Shown here: positions 44,776 to 59,099 of the stretch, one piece after another
Layout of the letters: each line of letters opens with the position of its first letter
Position numbering within the stretch: position 1 is the stretch's first letter
Source: Ceratopteris richardii
Taxonomy: Eukaryota; Streptophyta; Polypodiopsida; Polypodiales; Pteridaceae
Length of the DNA: 64,000 nt
NCBI GenBank assembly: GCA_020310875.1
Contig: CM035407.1
Location: 197,064,892 to 197,128,891 of the forward strand
Direction: 5' to 3'
Notes under the pieces: model-generated
The model's input: only the letters and a program-made list of their open reading frames with translations
The model's database searches: none
Told to the model about the DNA's origin: nothing
Translations under genes and position numbers: made by a program

Positions 44776-47700
44776 AACAGCCGGTTACTCGGTCTGGCAA
44801 AACGTATCCTAAGAACCATAAGGCTGGAGCACGTAAAGTGCTAAAGACAACCCTAAGAGAAGAAGGTATAACGCGGTCTGACCCAGTGGTCAAGCAAGTT
44901 AAGGACGTTAGAATTAATTCCGGTCATATTCTGGCGGAACGATCAACGCCTTTGGTACATTCTGGTGCTACGTCTACCCAGCCTATCAAAGATATAGTAA
45001 TTCTAGAATCTACCAAGACACCGTTGGAAACTAATTTAACAATCTTGGATAAAGATTCAGAGTTATCTATGATCAGAAACACTCTAGGAAAAGAAATAGG
45101 TAAAAGCGGAAAAACACTGCATTCTGGCACAATTTCGGTTCATTCCGGTGATATTCCGGTGATAGATTTCGAGATAAGTTATGCAGTTCTTAACCATCCA
45201 CCGGATCTGGAGTATAAGGCCATTGTTTTTCAATCTACACTGGTCAATGAAGCAGCCAGATGGCTTACGGAATACGATATTAATCATTTCGGTACCTATG
45301 ACGCAGTACGAGACGCTTTTCTGCAACGATTCAGGCTACAGAAGAATCCCGCCGAAATCTTTGATTATTTACAAAACAACCGTCAGAAGGCAAATCAGAC
45401 TGTCCAGGAGTATGCTGCACTTTTTAGAACACACTTGCGACAGATACCACAGGCCCACGCTAACTTACCTAATGATGTCATCATTCAGTGGCTCATCAAT
45501 GGCTTAACCCCACAACTGAAGCAGATCATGATCATAAGATGTGTCGGAGCGATGACGCTGGATGCAGTCATTGCAATGGCTCTGCAACTGGAATCCAAAG
45601 TCGGTGGATTTACAGAAGACCTGGAGTGGTTAAAAACAAACAAAAATATGGCTGAAGATATAACCAGACAAGTATACTGCATCACATGCAAAAATTCAGG
45701 TCATATTAGTGCCAATTGTGCACTAAATCAAGCATTCTGCGCTATCTGCAACACTGCCGGACACACCACCGAAAACTGTGTCTACAACGCCAGAGTACAG
45801 GGAACAGCAACGGTCAATGCAGTTATTCAAGAACATGGACATCCAGCGAATCACTATGTACCTCCGCAACTGAGAAACAATCAACCGCAAGGATATCGGA
45901 ACTACCGAGGACAGAGGAACAACAATTATAATGCAAACCGCTGGCAGAACGGACCACCACCGGAAAATCCCAATTTACCACCACCACGCTGTCATTTTTG
46001 TGGTGAATTTGGACACATTAGAAGATTTTGCAAAGATGCAGCTGAGTATGATCAAAGGAAGAAGGAACGACAAAACCCAATGGCCAACATGGTACAAATC
46101 ACACCAGTAGAAACACAGACTGCTACAGTCCAGACCCGATTCGGTAAACAACTGCAGTCGGCAGCAGAAATATTCGAACCGGGGATACGAAAACAATATA
46201 GGATGTATAACAAGGCTAGTCACTGGATCGCAACAGAACCACCAGTGTTCCCAGAACCTATTCCGGTGACCCAGGCTTCGTCAACAAAGGAAGGAACACA
46301 ACAAAAGGAAGCAGCAGTAGAGCCATCATCAGCAGTAGACATGCCAGCAGATACTTCTGCATCGGCAGAGACCTCAAGTTCAAAGGAGCAGGACAACCAA
46401 TCTCAACAGGCCTGGGAAATTTTATCCAAGGCATCTATCACCCTGCCTCTAGGCCAACTTCTGGCATTAGTACCTGGGATTCGACAACAGTTCCAGCAAC
46501 AGTTCATTCCGGTGCCGTCTTGTATTCCGGCGACAGCAGCAGTTCAACCGGAACCTAATTCTACGGTTGATCATCCAGTTCCCTTGATTACAGTATGGTA
46601 TAAGAATCATAAGATTACGCAGGTATTAATTGATGGAGGCTCTGGTGTAAACATTGCGACTGCGGCATTATGCAAAAGGTTAGGATGGACCGAAATCGAA
46701 CCAGTTCAATTTTTTGTCAGAATGGCAGATCAATCTAGAGTCCATCCCGTAGGACTTGTGCGGAATGTACCCATTACTTTACAAGGTACGACCTTCAAAA
46801 TGACCTTTGTTATACTAGATCTGCCAGAATCCACTTTGGATTACAACCTTCTTTTCGGCCGACCTTGGCTCAAGCATGCGAAGGTAATACAGGACTGGTC
46901 TACACAAGAGCTTACATTCAAAGATGCCAATCGTAGATATGTGGTAAAATTAGATGCTATACAACCTTGTGAACTTCACGCCAGACCATATTTTGCTGAA
47001 CCAGTCCACATGTTAGATGGACTATCAGATGATGAAGAAGAGGAATTTCTGAAGAATAACACTGATTTAATGTCCTTAGGGACTGTTGATCTACAGTCCG
47101 TTATAGATAATTGGAACACTTCAGTTTGTACAATCGTACATATCACCGAAAAAGCTAAGCAGGAAGATACTGTCTCAACACATAACGATGAATTACAACC
47201 ACTGTTCAAGTCAACAGACGATACAGAGAAACCTCAACAGTTTTATGTCCTCGAAGACCAGTTGACCACGTACAATCTAGGAGACGAAGAGCATCTGCGA
47301 CCTGTAAAGATAAGGCAAAACTTACCGGAAACATTTAAAGATGATTTGATTCGACTACTTCACGAATTCTCAGACGTCTTTGCATGGGATTACAAAGATA
47401 TGAAAGGATTAGATCCGCGCATCTATCAGCATAGAGTCATGTTGAAGCCTGAAGCTAAACCGAACAAACAGCCCACCTACCGGATGAATCCCAATTATGC
47501 ATCACAGGTAAAATCCGAACTTGATAGATTATTAAAAGTCGGATTCATCGTACCAGTAGAACATGCTGAATGGATTTCACCAATTGTGATCGTGCCAAAG
47601 AAAAATAAGCAACTGCGAATCTGTGTAGACTACCAAAAATTAAACGCACCAACAGTACCGGATCCTTTTCCGATCCCCTTTCTGGATACCATGCTTGATA

Positions 47701-47945
47701 GGGTAGCAGGTCACGAAATGTATTCATTCTTAGACGGATACAGCGGTTACAATCAGGTTAGAATGGCCGACGAAGATATACCAAAAACTGCATTCATTAC
47801 CAACTGGGGTGTCTTTGCTTGCACCGTAATGTGGTTCGGATTGAGAAATGCACCAAGCACATTTCAGCGATGTATGCAAGAGATTTTCTCTCCTTATCTC
47901 ACTTCATTTATGCAAGTATATCTCGATGACTTCGATTTTTGGTAA
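44776..47945 (+). pseudogene. gypsy-2 copy 2 gag, protease and RT
   Basis: Same domains as copy 1: capsid-type region, three canonical zinc knuckles, the protease motif LIDGGSGVNIATAALC, and RT up to the QVYLDD box. The frame begins in copia-1 LTR sequence at 44712, so the true gag start is not in the window. Confidence 0.88.
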
Positions 47946-48027
47946 GATGATGGCACATTTGCTTTATCTATGATGCTGTTTTCAAAAGTGCCGAGAGTAC
48001 AGACTCTGTCTTAACCCAAACAAATCT

Positions 48028-50076
48028 GTGTTTGCGGTTTCGTGTGGCAAACTACTTGGTCATATTGTATCTGCACAAGGTATCCGAGTAGATCCAGATA
48101 AGATTTCGGCAATTTTAGAAGCCCCGGTACCCGCCAGTCCAAAAGAAGTAATGCATTTTATGGGTCAAGTACGGTGGCACGACAGACACTTACGGTGGCT
48201 TGCTCATCTGGCTGTACCACTGAACAGGCTAATCACAAAAACTCCCCGACAGTTTGAATGGACTCAAGAATGCCAAACTACATTTGATCGACTCAAGTAT
48301 TTATTGACGCAGGCCCCAATCTTACAACCACCGGACTGGGACAATCCGTTCCATGTTTTTGTCGACGCTTCAGATATTGCGATTGGCAGTATTCTGATGC
48401 AGCAAACACATAAGTGGTTTCGCCCCATTTATTATGCCAGCAGAAGGCTTGCACCTGCAGAGAAGACCTATTCTACCACCGAAAGAGAATGTCTAGGATT
48501 AATTTACTCCATCAAAAAGTTCAGACATTATCTACTAGGCCGGAAATTCACCTTCCATGTGGATCATGCTACCCTCGTCTATCTAGTAAGACAGCAGCAT
48601 TTAGGCGGACGATTAGCACGATGGGTGCTACTCTTGCAGGAATTCGACTATGAAGTCATCCACCGACCCGGAAATGCACATGCCTTAGCAGATTTCTTAT
48701 CTTGCCTAGATTCCGGTGAAGCTCCGATAGGCATAGATGACATGACTCCAGTGATCTATAGTTCTAAACCACTGCCCGATGAGACTGCCGAATCACAAGC
48801 ACCACCTACATATTATGATCAGATTCTAACTTTTCTCACCGAAGGATGCTTTCCATCCCAGACAGCCAAGGCAGTTCGAAGGAAAATTGTAGTCTTTAGC
48901 CGCCGATTTCGGTTACTTGCTGGAGAACTATATTATGTAGATCACACCGGAATCCTACTTCGCTGTGTTCCTCCGCATGAAATTAACTCAGTCATCACGA
49001 TGGCTCACTCGACCCCTACTGGTGGTCACTTTGCCACAGATTTGACTCACCGGAAAATTCTGCAAGGAGGTCTCTGGTGGCCAACGATATACAGAGATGT
49101 GGCCCAATTTGTCAAACACTGCGATAACTGTCAAAGGTCTGGACAACCGCTGCAACGACACTTCTTTCCCTTGCAGCCAGTCATGCCATTAGAACCATTT
49201 CAGAAATGGGGTTTAGATTTTATCGGTCCGATCACACCTCCAGCAGTCTTCAGTAACAACAGATACATACTAACATGTACAGACTACGCAACGAGATGGG
49301 TAGAAGCTTGGTCTTTACGGTCTACTACAGCGGTTGCAGTAGCAAAGTGTCTGCTGAATGATGTCTTTCCACGTTTTGGCTTACCACTGGAAATTGTCTC
49401 AGATCAAGGCACTCATTTTGTAAACAATTTAATGAAGGCACTTACACATTCGTTTGAGGTCACACATAAATTTAGTTCTCCTTATTATCCTCGTGCCAAT
49501 GGTTTGGCCGAAAGTACAAACAAATCTCTGTTGAATATCCTCCGAAAACTGATCATGGAAGCACCGGAAAGATGGGATAAACTATTACCTGCAGTATTAT
49601 GGGCATACGGAACTACCTATAAGGTAACAACAGGATTGACACCTTTCAAACTAGCTTATGGCTTAGAAGCAATAGCACCCATGGAAGTAGTCATCCCAAG
49701 TCTGCGTGTAGCAATCACTCAGAAGATGCTACCGGAAGATTCGCTGACAGCACGAATGGACGCACTCAGAGAACTTGATGAGCACCGATGGCTCAGCTTT
49801 TTAACCATGCGTGAAGTACAACTAAGGCAAGCCAAGACACACGATCGATATTTGAAGACTCCAATCTTTTCGGTAGGTCAGCTTGTACTCTTCTATAACG
49901 CAAAGTCGGATAGAGCAGCAGGAAAGATCAAACTACGATGGTTCGGCCCTTTCAAGATCTCAGAACAAATCGGTCCGACAACTTTTCGGTTGATTACATT
50001 CACCGGAAATCCACTTCCAAAAGTAATCAATGGGTCGAAGTTACGGCCGTATCATCATGCTACTAGTCCGCATTAA
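48028..50076 (+). pseudogene. gypsy-2 copy 2 RNase H and integrase
   Basis: A 682-residue frame colinear with 24359-26407, with nine residue differences by eye. HHCC module, integrase core motifs and the GPF-like end are all recognisable. Confidence 0.9.
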
Positions 50077-50388
50077 ATTATTCGGCGGTGGGCCGCGTTT
50101 TGTGTAATCTTTTTCTTTTTTCTTTCTCCCTTTTTATAAATAGCCGTGTTTTGTAAAATCTTTATGTTACCAGCCGCCCCCTTACCAGTCACTCAAGCAC
50201 GCATGCCAGCATGCAAACCGTATCATTCCCGCACCACACAATGATACCCACCCCCTTTCCCTCCCCACCATGTTGTTCCTACTTACCTCTTTCGGCAACA
50301 CCAAAAATCGCTACTGTGTTGTGTGTTAGTGTTCTGTGCGACCTCTTGCGTTCTGTATTCATGTTCATCATCTGTATCAGCAAACGCC

Positions 50389-52327
50389 ATGGAAGCGATA
50401 GCCAATTATGCTGCCTTCCGTGATGGTATCCCTACCGAGGTAGGTGAATACCTGCGTTGCAGAGGGTTGGCCAACTTCGCTGAGTTGCCTTGGCACTCAG
50501 TGGAAGCCCATCCCTTCTTCGCGCAAATCATCTCTGCCATTGCCCAGTCCCCCGCCACCGAATGCCAATGGGTCTTCCCCTCGCTACCTTCGCGAACCGT
50601 CATCACCTTCCAAGCATTCTCTGAAGCCTTCCACCTCTCCCCGCAAGGCTGAGAAAATGGCCCTAGTATCCCCCTCGCCCGCATGACCGAACTGTTCCCC
50701 CGATCTTCGTCCAATGAATACGCCATTCTCTGCCGCCCCGAACCCGAAAGATCTGCTCTGCAATTTCTAGTCGCCATCCTCAACCTTCAGAAACGAACCT
50801 ACGGTATCTCCCGCCCCTTCTATTCCGCCTTAGATTTAGCTACCCGAGAACCCGTGAACTTCGCCTCGTACTTTTTCCATAGAATTCATAAAGAGTGTGT
50901 AGCTATAGTGAAGCAAGTCAAAAAGGGAACCACCCCGTGCTCTCGCCTTCCCCATATCATATCATTCCTCTTCCCAGCCATCCTTGCCGCACAACCACCA
51001 CCCCAAGGACTGGTTCTAAGGCATGAAGAATCGGTACAACCACTCGAAGACGATGAAGAAGAAGACGAAGAAATAAACCAGTTATTCCGCTGCAAAAGAA
51101 TCAGAATCAGCTCATCAGAAAGTGAGGCACAAGGTTCTGCATGAAAAGACAAAGATGCTGAAGACGCGGAGCAAGAGACCTTCCATGATACAGCCACCTC
51201 AATGCACAATGAATCATCGGCAGACCAACAAGACCAACAGAATCGAATTGAAACAGAAACGGTTTCAACCAAAGAAGACTCAGAGCAACAGAAAGACGAG
51301 TAGCAGTCTGCTAGGGATGCACTACACACACTTCTGAAGGCTATAGAATCCACAACCGACAACAATGCAAATGAACAACAACCAAGCAATCAAGTAACAA
51401 ACACTGACTCTGCCATTCCCAGACCTCCACCAGTCAACCCCATTCCCACACCGGATTCGGAATCCTCTTCATCCTCCCTCAATTATTCACCCCCGACATC
51501 CCCCCAAATCCACACCCAAACCTCTGCGCAACCACAACACCCACTTCTCCTTCCCTCCGTTCCGGTCTTCTCCGAGCTTGCTGCCATGGGACAAATGCTT
51601 ATTTCCCTTTCTCAGCAACTTCCAGTGCAGCTTAGCGATGTCACAAATACGATTCGTCAAGACCTGCAGCACAAGGTCGACCTACTGGAAGCCGACATCA
51701 TCCCTCTCCAAGAAGAAATCGATGCCGTAAAAGAAGAGAATCATCAATTACCGACGCAATTACCAGATCTCCAAGGCCAAGTTTCGGCACAACAGGCACT
51801 GATACAGCAACGGAATGACGCATTGGAGCAACTTGCCGCCAAAGACTAACTATTGAACACAGCCCAAGAAGAAATCAGGGAACTGAAGATCGCGCTACAG
51901 GAAAAGGAAGATATCAGCACATCACTCGAAGAATTGGTAGAAGAAACGAAAGCACAATTGCAGGAGATAATCCAGAAGAATCAGGAACAGCAGCGAGAAG
52001 CAAAACAAGTTGAAGATGAGCTACGAAGAGCCCAGGAATGCTTGGACGAGGCGAACAATATGCTGAGACACCAATTAACCTGGGAAGCCAAATACCAAAA
52101 GGATCTAGCAAATGCTCGCAGAGAACGAGATGCATACTACAAAACTATCGAATTTCAGAACCAGCAACTTGAGCGACTAGATAACCAGTTGCGAAATCAA
52201 AAGGATCGAGTCACTGATATGCAGAAGAAAGTCACCGAAATAAAGACATCCCGGGATGCTGCATTATCCAATGAGTTTTATTTACAAGAGGCCTTCTTAC
52301 AGACCCAGGCCGAAATTCTATTAACCA
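50389..52327 (+). pseudogene. gypsy-2 copy 2 third ORF region
   Basis: It starts MEAIANYAAFRDGIP in the CGCCATGG context, with a TATAAATAG site at 50135. The plant-transposon-protein-like segment, the acidic patch and the coiled coil (51586-52310) are as in copy 1. The last part runs into antisense copia-1 sequence after about 52325, so the final residues of the open frame there are not native. Confidence 0.6.
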
Positions 52328-53655
52328 AAAGCTTTTTGATCCACATTGCTTCACATGTGGCAAAAGCTAATCCTCTATATTCAACCTCCATAGATGAAAG
52401 TGCAACAGTAGGTTGTTTCTTTGAGCTCCACGTGATAGGTTTGCTTCCTATCATGAACACATAACCTGAGGTTGATCTTCTATCTTCCTTTGAGCCTGCC
52501 CAATCAGCATCACTAAAGCCTTTGACCTGCAATTCTTCATCAAACTTGTAAAACAAAGCATGATTAACTGTATGCTTTATGTATCTCAACACTCTCTTGG
52601 CTGAATTTAAGTGTTCACTTGTCGGGGCTTGCATAAATTGACAAAGTACACCAACAACATAAGACAAATCAGGTCTTGTAATGTTTGCATAGATCAATGA
52701 TCCTACAATGCTTCTGTATGTCGTTACATCTTCCAATGGTTCTCCATCATTTGAACAAATCTTTGTATTTGTGTCCATGGGTTGAGTGAGTGGTTTGCAT
52801 TCACTCATTCCAAATCTGAAAAGAACATCCAACAAGTACTTCCTTTGCGTCAAGTAGATGCCACTCTTTCCATAAACAACTTCAATTCCTAAAAAATATT
52901 TCAGCTCTCCAAGATCTGAAATTTTAAACTCCTTACCAAGCTTCCTTTTGATATCTTTAATCCCTGTAACATCATTTCTTGTTATGATGAGGTCATCGAC
53001 GTATATGCAAATATATACCTCTCTATTTTTAATTCCATGCTCTTGGTGCTTGCTTCAAGCCATAAAGTGCCTTCTTCAACCTGCAAACAAAATCTGGATG
53101 GTTTTCATCTTCAAATCCAATCGGTTGACTCATGTATACCTCTTCTTGTAGTTCTCCATTAAGAAAAGCATTTTTTATGTCGAGTTGATATAATGGCCAT
53201 CTCCTTGAAGCACCAATTGCTATTAAGGTTCGGATAGTTCCCATCTTTGCAACGGGGCTGAAAACTTCATCATAATCTATGCCTTGTGTTTGTTTAAATC
53301 CTTTGACAACTAATCTAGCTTTATATCTAGCTAGTGAACCATCAGCATTCCTCTTTACTTTAAACACCCATTTGTTTGGAACAATCTTCATACCTTCTTT
53401 CTTTGGCACTAGCTCCCATGTGTGATTATCTTTGAGAGCTTTGATCTCCTCTTTCATAGCTTGCTTCCATTCCTTTTGTGTGCAAGCTTCTTCATATGTC
53501 TCAGGCTCTTTGTCTTTGATAACCTGCATCATGTATGCAAAATGTGTCGCCATAAAACTATCATAACTCAACCTTTGAGGTGGATACCTTGTCCTTGAAG
53601 ATCTTCTTTCATGGCCTTTAGAGAGTTGCTTCTTTAACCTATTCAACTTTACCAA
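52324..53655 (-). pseudogene. copia-1 RT and RNase H, right-hand piece
   Basis: Minus strand: KPETYEEA-type lead-in (DKEPETYEEACTQKEWKQAM), WELVPKKEGMKIVPNKWVFK, RYKARLVVKGFKQTQGIDYD, FSPVAKMGTIRTLIAIGA, LDIKNAFLNGELQEEVYMSQ, LKKALYGLKQAPRAWN, and the RNase H end. These are standard Ty1/copia RT blocks. 52324-53119 repeats 30230-31101. Confidence 0.9.
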
Positions 53656-54640
53656 TCGGAGTGATTACCTCTTCATATTCTTCTTCACTTGCATCTACCT
53701 CACTGTTTGGAGTAGCACTTGCTTCTTCAGCTCTACTATGAGCTGAATTTGGAGACAAAGAATGACTCCCCCTCCATGTTGAACATTCTTCATTTGATGT
53801 AGATGCCTCTGGACCTGAAGCCTTTGTGCTTGATTGTTGAACTTCTCTTTGATTTGTTCCTGCATAATCATCACAATCTTCTTCAAGAATCTTTTCCTTT
53901 TCTTTATCTTCATACCATGGTCTTAGTTCATCAAAGACCACATCTCGCGAGACTCTTAATTCCTTTGTTCTAGGGTTGTAACACTTGTATCCTTTTTGCT
54001 CCGTCGAGTAGCCGATGAAAATGCATTTTTCTGACCTTTATTCCATCTTTGTTCTAACTTCTTGTGGAATGTGAACAAAGCAAACACATCCAAACACTTT
54101 GAGGTGTGTAAGATCAGGTTTCTTACCGGAATATACCTCTTTAGGAGTCAAGTGATGTATTCCCGATGTTGTGCACCTGTTCATCAAGTAAATGGCGGTT
54201 GTGGTAGCTTCAGCCCAATAGTACAATGGTACCTTCATCTCGTTGAGCATGCATCTTGCAATTTCAGCAATTTGCCTATTTTTCCTCTCAGCTACTCCTT
54301 TTTGTTGTGGTGTATACCTACAAGTGAATTGCCTTTTGATCCCATTCTCTTGTAGAAAATCTGAAAATTCTTTGGAGAAGTATTCTCCTCCACCATCGGA
54401 CCTTAAGGTTTTGATAGACCTTCCTGTTTCCTTTTCAACTTCAGCTTTGAATCTTTTGAATATAGAAAACACATCTGATTTTTGCTTCATACAAAACAAC
54501 CATACCTTTCTTGAGTGATCATCAATGAAGGTGACAAAAAATCTATTACCAGCCATTGATGCCTCTTGGGTTGGTCCCCATACATCTGTATGTATCAAGT
54601 CCAAGACATTTGGAGCCACATAATTGCTCCTCTTGAATGG
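53639..54640 (-). pseudogene. copia-1 integrase core and linker
   Basis: LDLIHTDVWGPTQEASMAGN, FFVTFIDDHSRKVWLFCMKQ, IKTLRSDGGGEYFSKEFSDF and QFTCRYTPQQKGVAERKNRQ give the D, D and E positions of a copia integrase. An acidic, Ser-rich linker (53639-53941) separates it from RT. Confidence 0.88.
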
Positions 54641-55200
54641 CTACCTCGTTTGCTTTCCTAGTTGACAAACTTCACATAACTCATGTAGTCCAATGCTATT
54701 AAATTTTGGAAGACCTCTTACCACTTCATGTTTGCTCATGTCCTTCAGCTTTGGAATGTTGATGTGTCCTATTCTTTTGTGCCACAAGTCCAGCTCTGAA
54801 ATCTTCTTGTTCCCACATTGAATGTACATGACCTTTCCATGTGGATGTTGGACATCCAAAGTGAACATCCTTCCTTCTCTTCTACCTCGAGCAATGACCT
54901 TGAAGCCTTCCTTTGGATTCTTTATGAAGCACCCATTCTCATTGAATATGACATGATAACCCTTCTCTACCATTTGTCCTACTGAAATCAAGTTCTTTGA
55001 AATTGTAGGAACATGAAGAACATTAGATAGTACCTTTGCTTTACTTGTATCTCCAAGCCTTATATCTCCAATATGTTCAATCATGTGTTGAGTATCATCA
55101 CCTGTTTCAACACATCCTTTTCCACTTGGTACCTATAGATTAGTGAACAAACTTCCTTGGCATGACATATGGTTACTACAACCTGAATCAATGTACCATT
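54641..55200 (-). pseudogene. copia-1 protease and GAG-pre-integrase region
   Basis: WYIDSGCSNHMSCQGSLF is the copia protease signature. Downstream, SELDLWHKRIGHINIPKLKD and LCEVCQLGKQTR form the zinc-binding pre-integrase domain. Confidence 0.88.
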
Positions 55201-56202
55201 TCTTGTCATCTTCACAAGAGCTTCTATACTCATGTCTCATTGCAGGTAGTGTGTCCTTGCTTCCTTCACTTGAGGTGCTTGCATAGTTGCTTTGGTTCCT
55301 TTGATTGCCTCCATTTGGTCTTCCATTCTTCAGCCAACAATCACTAGCATAGTGTCCTACTTTACCACAATGATAGCATGTTATACCTTTATGAGAATTG
55401 TAGGAGCTTTGGCCTCTTCCTCTACTTCTACCTCGACCTCTTCCTTGTGTGTTGGCATTTGATGCATCCTTGTTGTCTTCCGAATTGTTTTGATTGTAGT
55501 TGGAGTGGTTGTGACCTCTTCCTTTTCCTCTTGAGCCTCCTCTTGAGTTTCTTCCTTTACCTCGACCTGCATATAACATTTGGTTGTGGTTGTCCTTTCC
55601 TTTGGGACCACCGAAGCTCAGTTCTTCTGTGACAAGATGAGGGATTAGTTGTTCAAAACCTGGATATACATCTTTCAAGTTAATGGAAGTTATAAAAGGC
55701 TTCCATCTTTCATCTTCTCTCAAGCCATTGAGAGTATAACACACAAGATCTTCGTCTTCAACCATTGTGCCAATAGAAGCTAAAGCGTCGCTTAGCTCCT
55801 TAATCTTCAAAGTATATTCAACTATGGATTGACTCGAACTTTTCTTGATTGTGTTCAGCTCATTCTTGAGTTGAAGTTTCCTAGCTTTGATATTTGTTGA
55901 ATACATCCTTTCAAGAGCTTCCCAAGCATCCTTAGCTTTCTCTAGATGTTGAATATGACCTACCATGGCATTAGTAATGACTTGCGAAATGAGGAACATG
56001 ACTCTCCTATTCCTCTCTTCCCATTCTTTTGCTTGCCTCCTTTGGAGTTCGGTGGCATAGCTTGATTGATTTGAGGTTGAGCATCATCGCCGCTCACAAT
56101 ACCCCATAAGCCTTTGCCCATTAGGTAGTTGGTCATTCTAAACTTCCACACGGGATAGTTATCCTTGTCCAACTTCTCTACTTGTTGACCTAAGTCAGCC
56201 AT
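55133..56202 (-). pseudogene. copia-1 gag
   Basis: It starts MADLGQQVEKLDKDNYPVWK (56202), typical of the UBN2-type copia gag. KARKLQLKNELNTIKKSSSQ and SIVEYTLKIKELSDALASIG follow, then Arg/Gly-rich stretches and one zinc knuckle, CYHCGKVGHYASDC. The region is broken. Confidence 0.88.
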
Positions 56203-56346
56203 TGAAGAGTATCAAAGACTTTGAGAGTTACCTCGAATAGTTATAGTCCTTTGCTCTTGCGTTTGTGAAGCTCCTTCTTGTTTTGTAGCTCCTCTTTTGC
56301 TTTGCTTCACCTCCAGCTCTGTTGATGAAGCTTCAACACCAAGTTT

Positions 56347-56358
56347 GCTCTGATACCA
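56347..56358 (-). promoter_or_regulatory. Primer binding site, copia-1 (initiator Met tRNA)
   Basis: TGGTATCAGAGC on the minus strand, two bases from the LTR end. It is the standard Ty1/copia primer site for tRNA-iMet. Confidence 0.95.
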
Positions 56359-56360
56359 AT

Positions 56361-57505
56361 TGTGGAGAATGAGTTCTCCTATGCGCAATGGAAGTGTGTA
56401 GTGAATCCTTGTATGTCCAGCACTTGGACAAACATCTGCACCTTAGATAGCTTGCTTCTCTCAATACAAAACTCAAATGGACTTGATACTTTAGTCAATC
56501 AAAGTAGACAAAGAGAGCTTTCTAACAAGATATAAATGACTTAATTTGGACAAGCTTTGATTAGGAAACACAACTGTCAAAGATGAACTACCTGTCCACA
56601 CAGGTATGCTGAAGAACTGAGCTTCACTCTCGGACTGATAGCTCTTTGAATATATATATCCTTTGAGAAAGATATTTGGTATAGATAAATTAGACACAAA
56701 TAGCTTTCCAACAAGCTAAAAATCAAGTAACTTGGATGAGTTTTGATCAGGAAACTCAACTCACCAAGATAGACCACCTGCACACATAAGTACACTATAA
56801 ACTGGGCTTTACTCTCTGACAGATATCTCAGAGAATATGAATGATCTGAATGAGATATTTGAGACAGTAAAAGTAGATGCCAAGGGCTTTCCGATAAGAC
56901 AAAAATCACACAATTTGGATATGTTTTGGTTGAGAAACTGAACCGACCAAAATAAACTACCTATCTACACAGGTATACTGAAAAACTGGACCTCACTCTT
57001 TCACTGATATCTCACAAACTACATAAGCTTTCAAAGAGATATTTGATATGCAGAAAGTACACAAAATAAGCTTTCCAAAGAATGTTTAAATTCACAAAAT
57101 GGTTACATATGCACTGAGATATGAGCTCTGCAACAGAGCTATGTACAAACTGACGTGCGGCTGGAAGGAGTCTAAGGGAAAACCAAAATGACAAAATGGC
57201 TAGATCCGACTACTGGGAGCTCTTGCCTCTTTCTCTCCTTGTTTTGAATGTGCTCCCACTTCACTTTTATAACCAATGAGCATGTGAAGAAGTTTGTGCC
57301 TCCTTCTTAACTCACCACTTTCTCCACTACATGCTACTAACTACAAGGCAAGATATTGTATCTCTTACTCATCATGAATTTTGACTAGACTTTTTCTTTT
57401 ATTATTTTTTCCTTTTTTCCTCCACTTTTTTCTTTATCTTTATAGTTGGTAAATTTATCCAAGCATGGCTCATATGAAAATGAGCTTGTACATTTATCTT
57501 CAACA
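56361..57505 (-). repeat. copia-1 5' LTR (right, complete)
   Basis: 1145 bp with TGTTGAAGAT at one end (57505) and TTCTCCACA at the other (56361). Followed by CAGGT (57506-57510), which matches 20259-20263. Confidence 0.93.
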
Positions 57506-57800
57506 CAGGTTACACTTCACTCTTAAAACATAAATAGAGCATCATAGATACGAGAGTTAAATCAAACATACTTGCAAAATCTTGTATCTATCATTATCAG
57601 AACTTCATAGAACAATGCAACACATAAGATTAATTAACAGTTTCAGATTTTTCAACATACATGCATCTATCCATCCGTGCATACATGCATCTATCCGTCC
57701 ATACATCTACACATCCATACATACATACACACTTAAACATATGTCGGCAGAGAAAGAAATTTAATCTATATTTTGTAATGAGGTTGATCTTTTTAATAAA

Positions 57801-58990
<1,190 letters not shown>

Positions 58991-59099
58991 ATGTCAGCAG
59001 TCTAGAGGGCTGCAGACAAGGAAAACGAAGGGGATGTACATGATGATGCTGGCTAGTTGTCATGACTCTGTTTTGTGAGAAGTACTTGTAGATAGAAAC

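Larger units (their letters stand above)
44776..52327 (+). mobile_element. gypsy-2 copy 2 (fossil, tandem copy)
   Basis: Gag, protease and RT are open together over a long stretch (to 47945). RT end, RNase H and integrase follow (48028-50076), then the third ORF region (50389-52327). No LTR is present at either end. About four breaks are seen. Differences from copy 1 are few and scattered. Confidence 0.9.
31165..53119. repeat. Tandem segmental duplication, unit 2
   Basis: Second copy of 6809-31101, shorter overall. It holds gypsy-1 copy b, the CACTA fragment, the block R start, the copia-1 LTR piece, gypsy-2 copy 2, and then rejoins copia-1. At about 52325 gypsy-2 sequence abuts copia-1 RNase H with the overlap AACC. 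Unit 1 has a gypsy-2 LTR at the corresponding place. After about 53119 the sequence is unique copia-1. Confidence 0.92.
20264..57505 (-). mobile_element. copia-1, Ty1/copia retrotransposon, interrupted (fossil)
   Basis: The outer ends are an LTR start TGTGGAGAATGAG at 20264 and an LTR end TCTTCAACA at 57505, flanked by CAGGT on both sides (20259-20263 and 57506-57510). On the minus strand the LTR would begin TGTTGAAGATAAATG and end TTCTCCACA. Within it lie gypsy-2 (in the left LTR) and the tandem duplication, so its own sequence is in pieces: 20264-20803, 29899-31101, 44234-44775 and 52324-57505. The coding part is broken in several places. By eye the two LTRs differ at about 14 of 540 aligned bases, so the insertion is moderately old. 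Confidence 0.9.

Noticed and set aside
52328-52464. C-terminal tail of the gypsy-2 coiled-coil frame in unit 2
   Set aside because: After the AACC overlap it is antisense copia-1 RNase H and not native protein.
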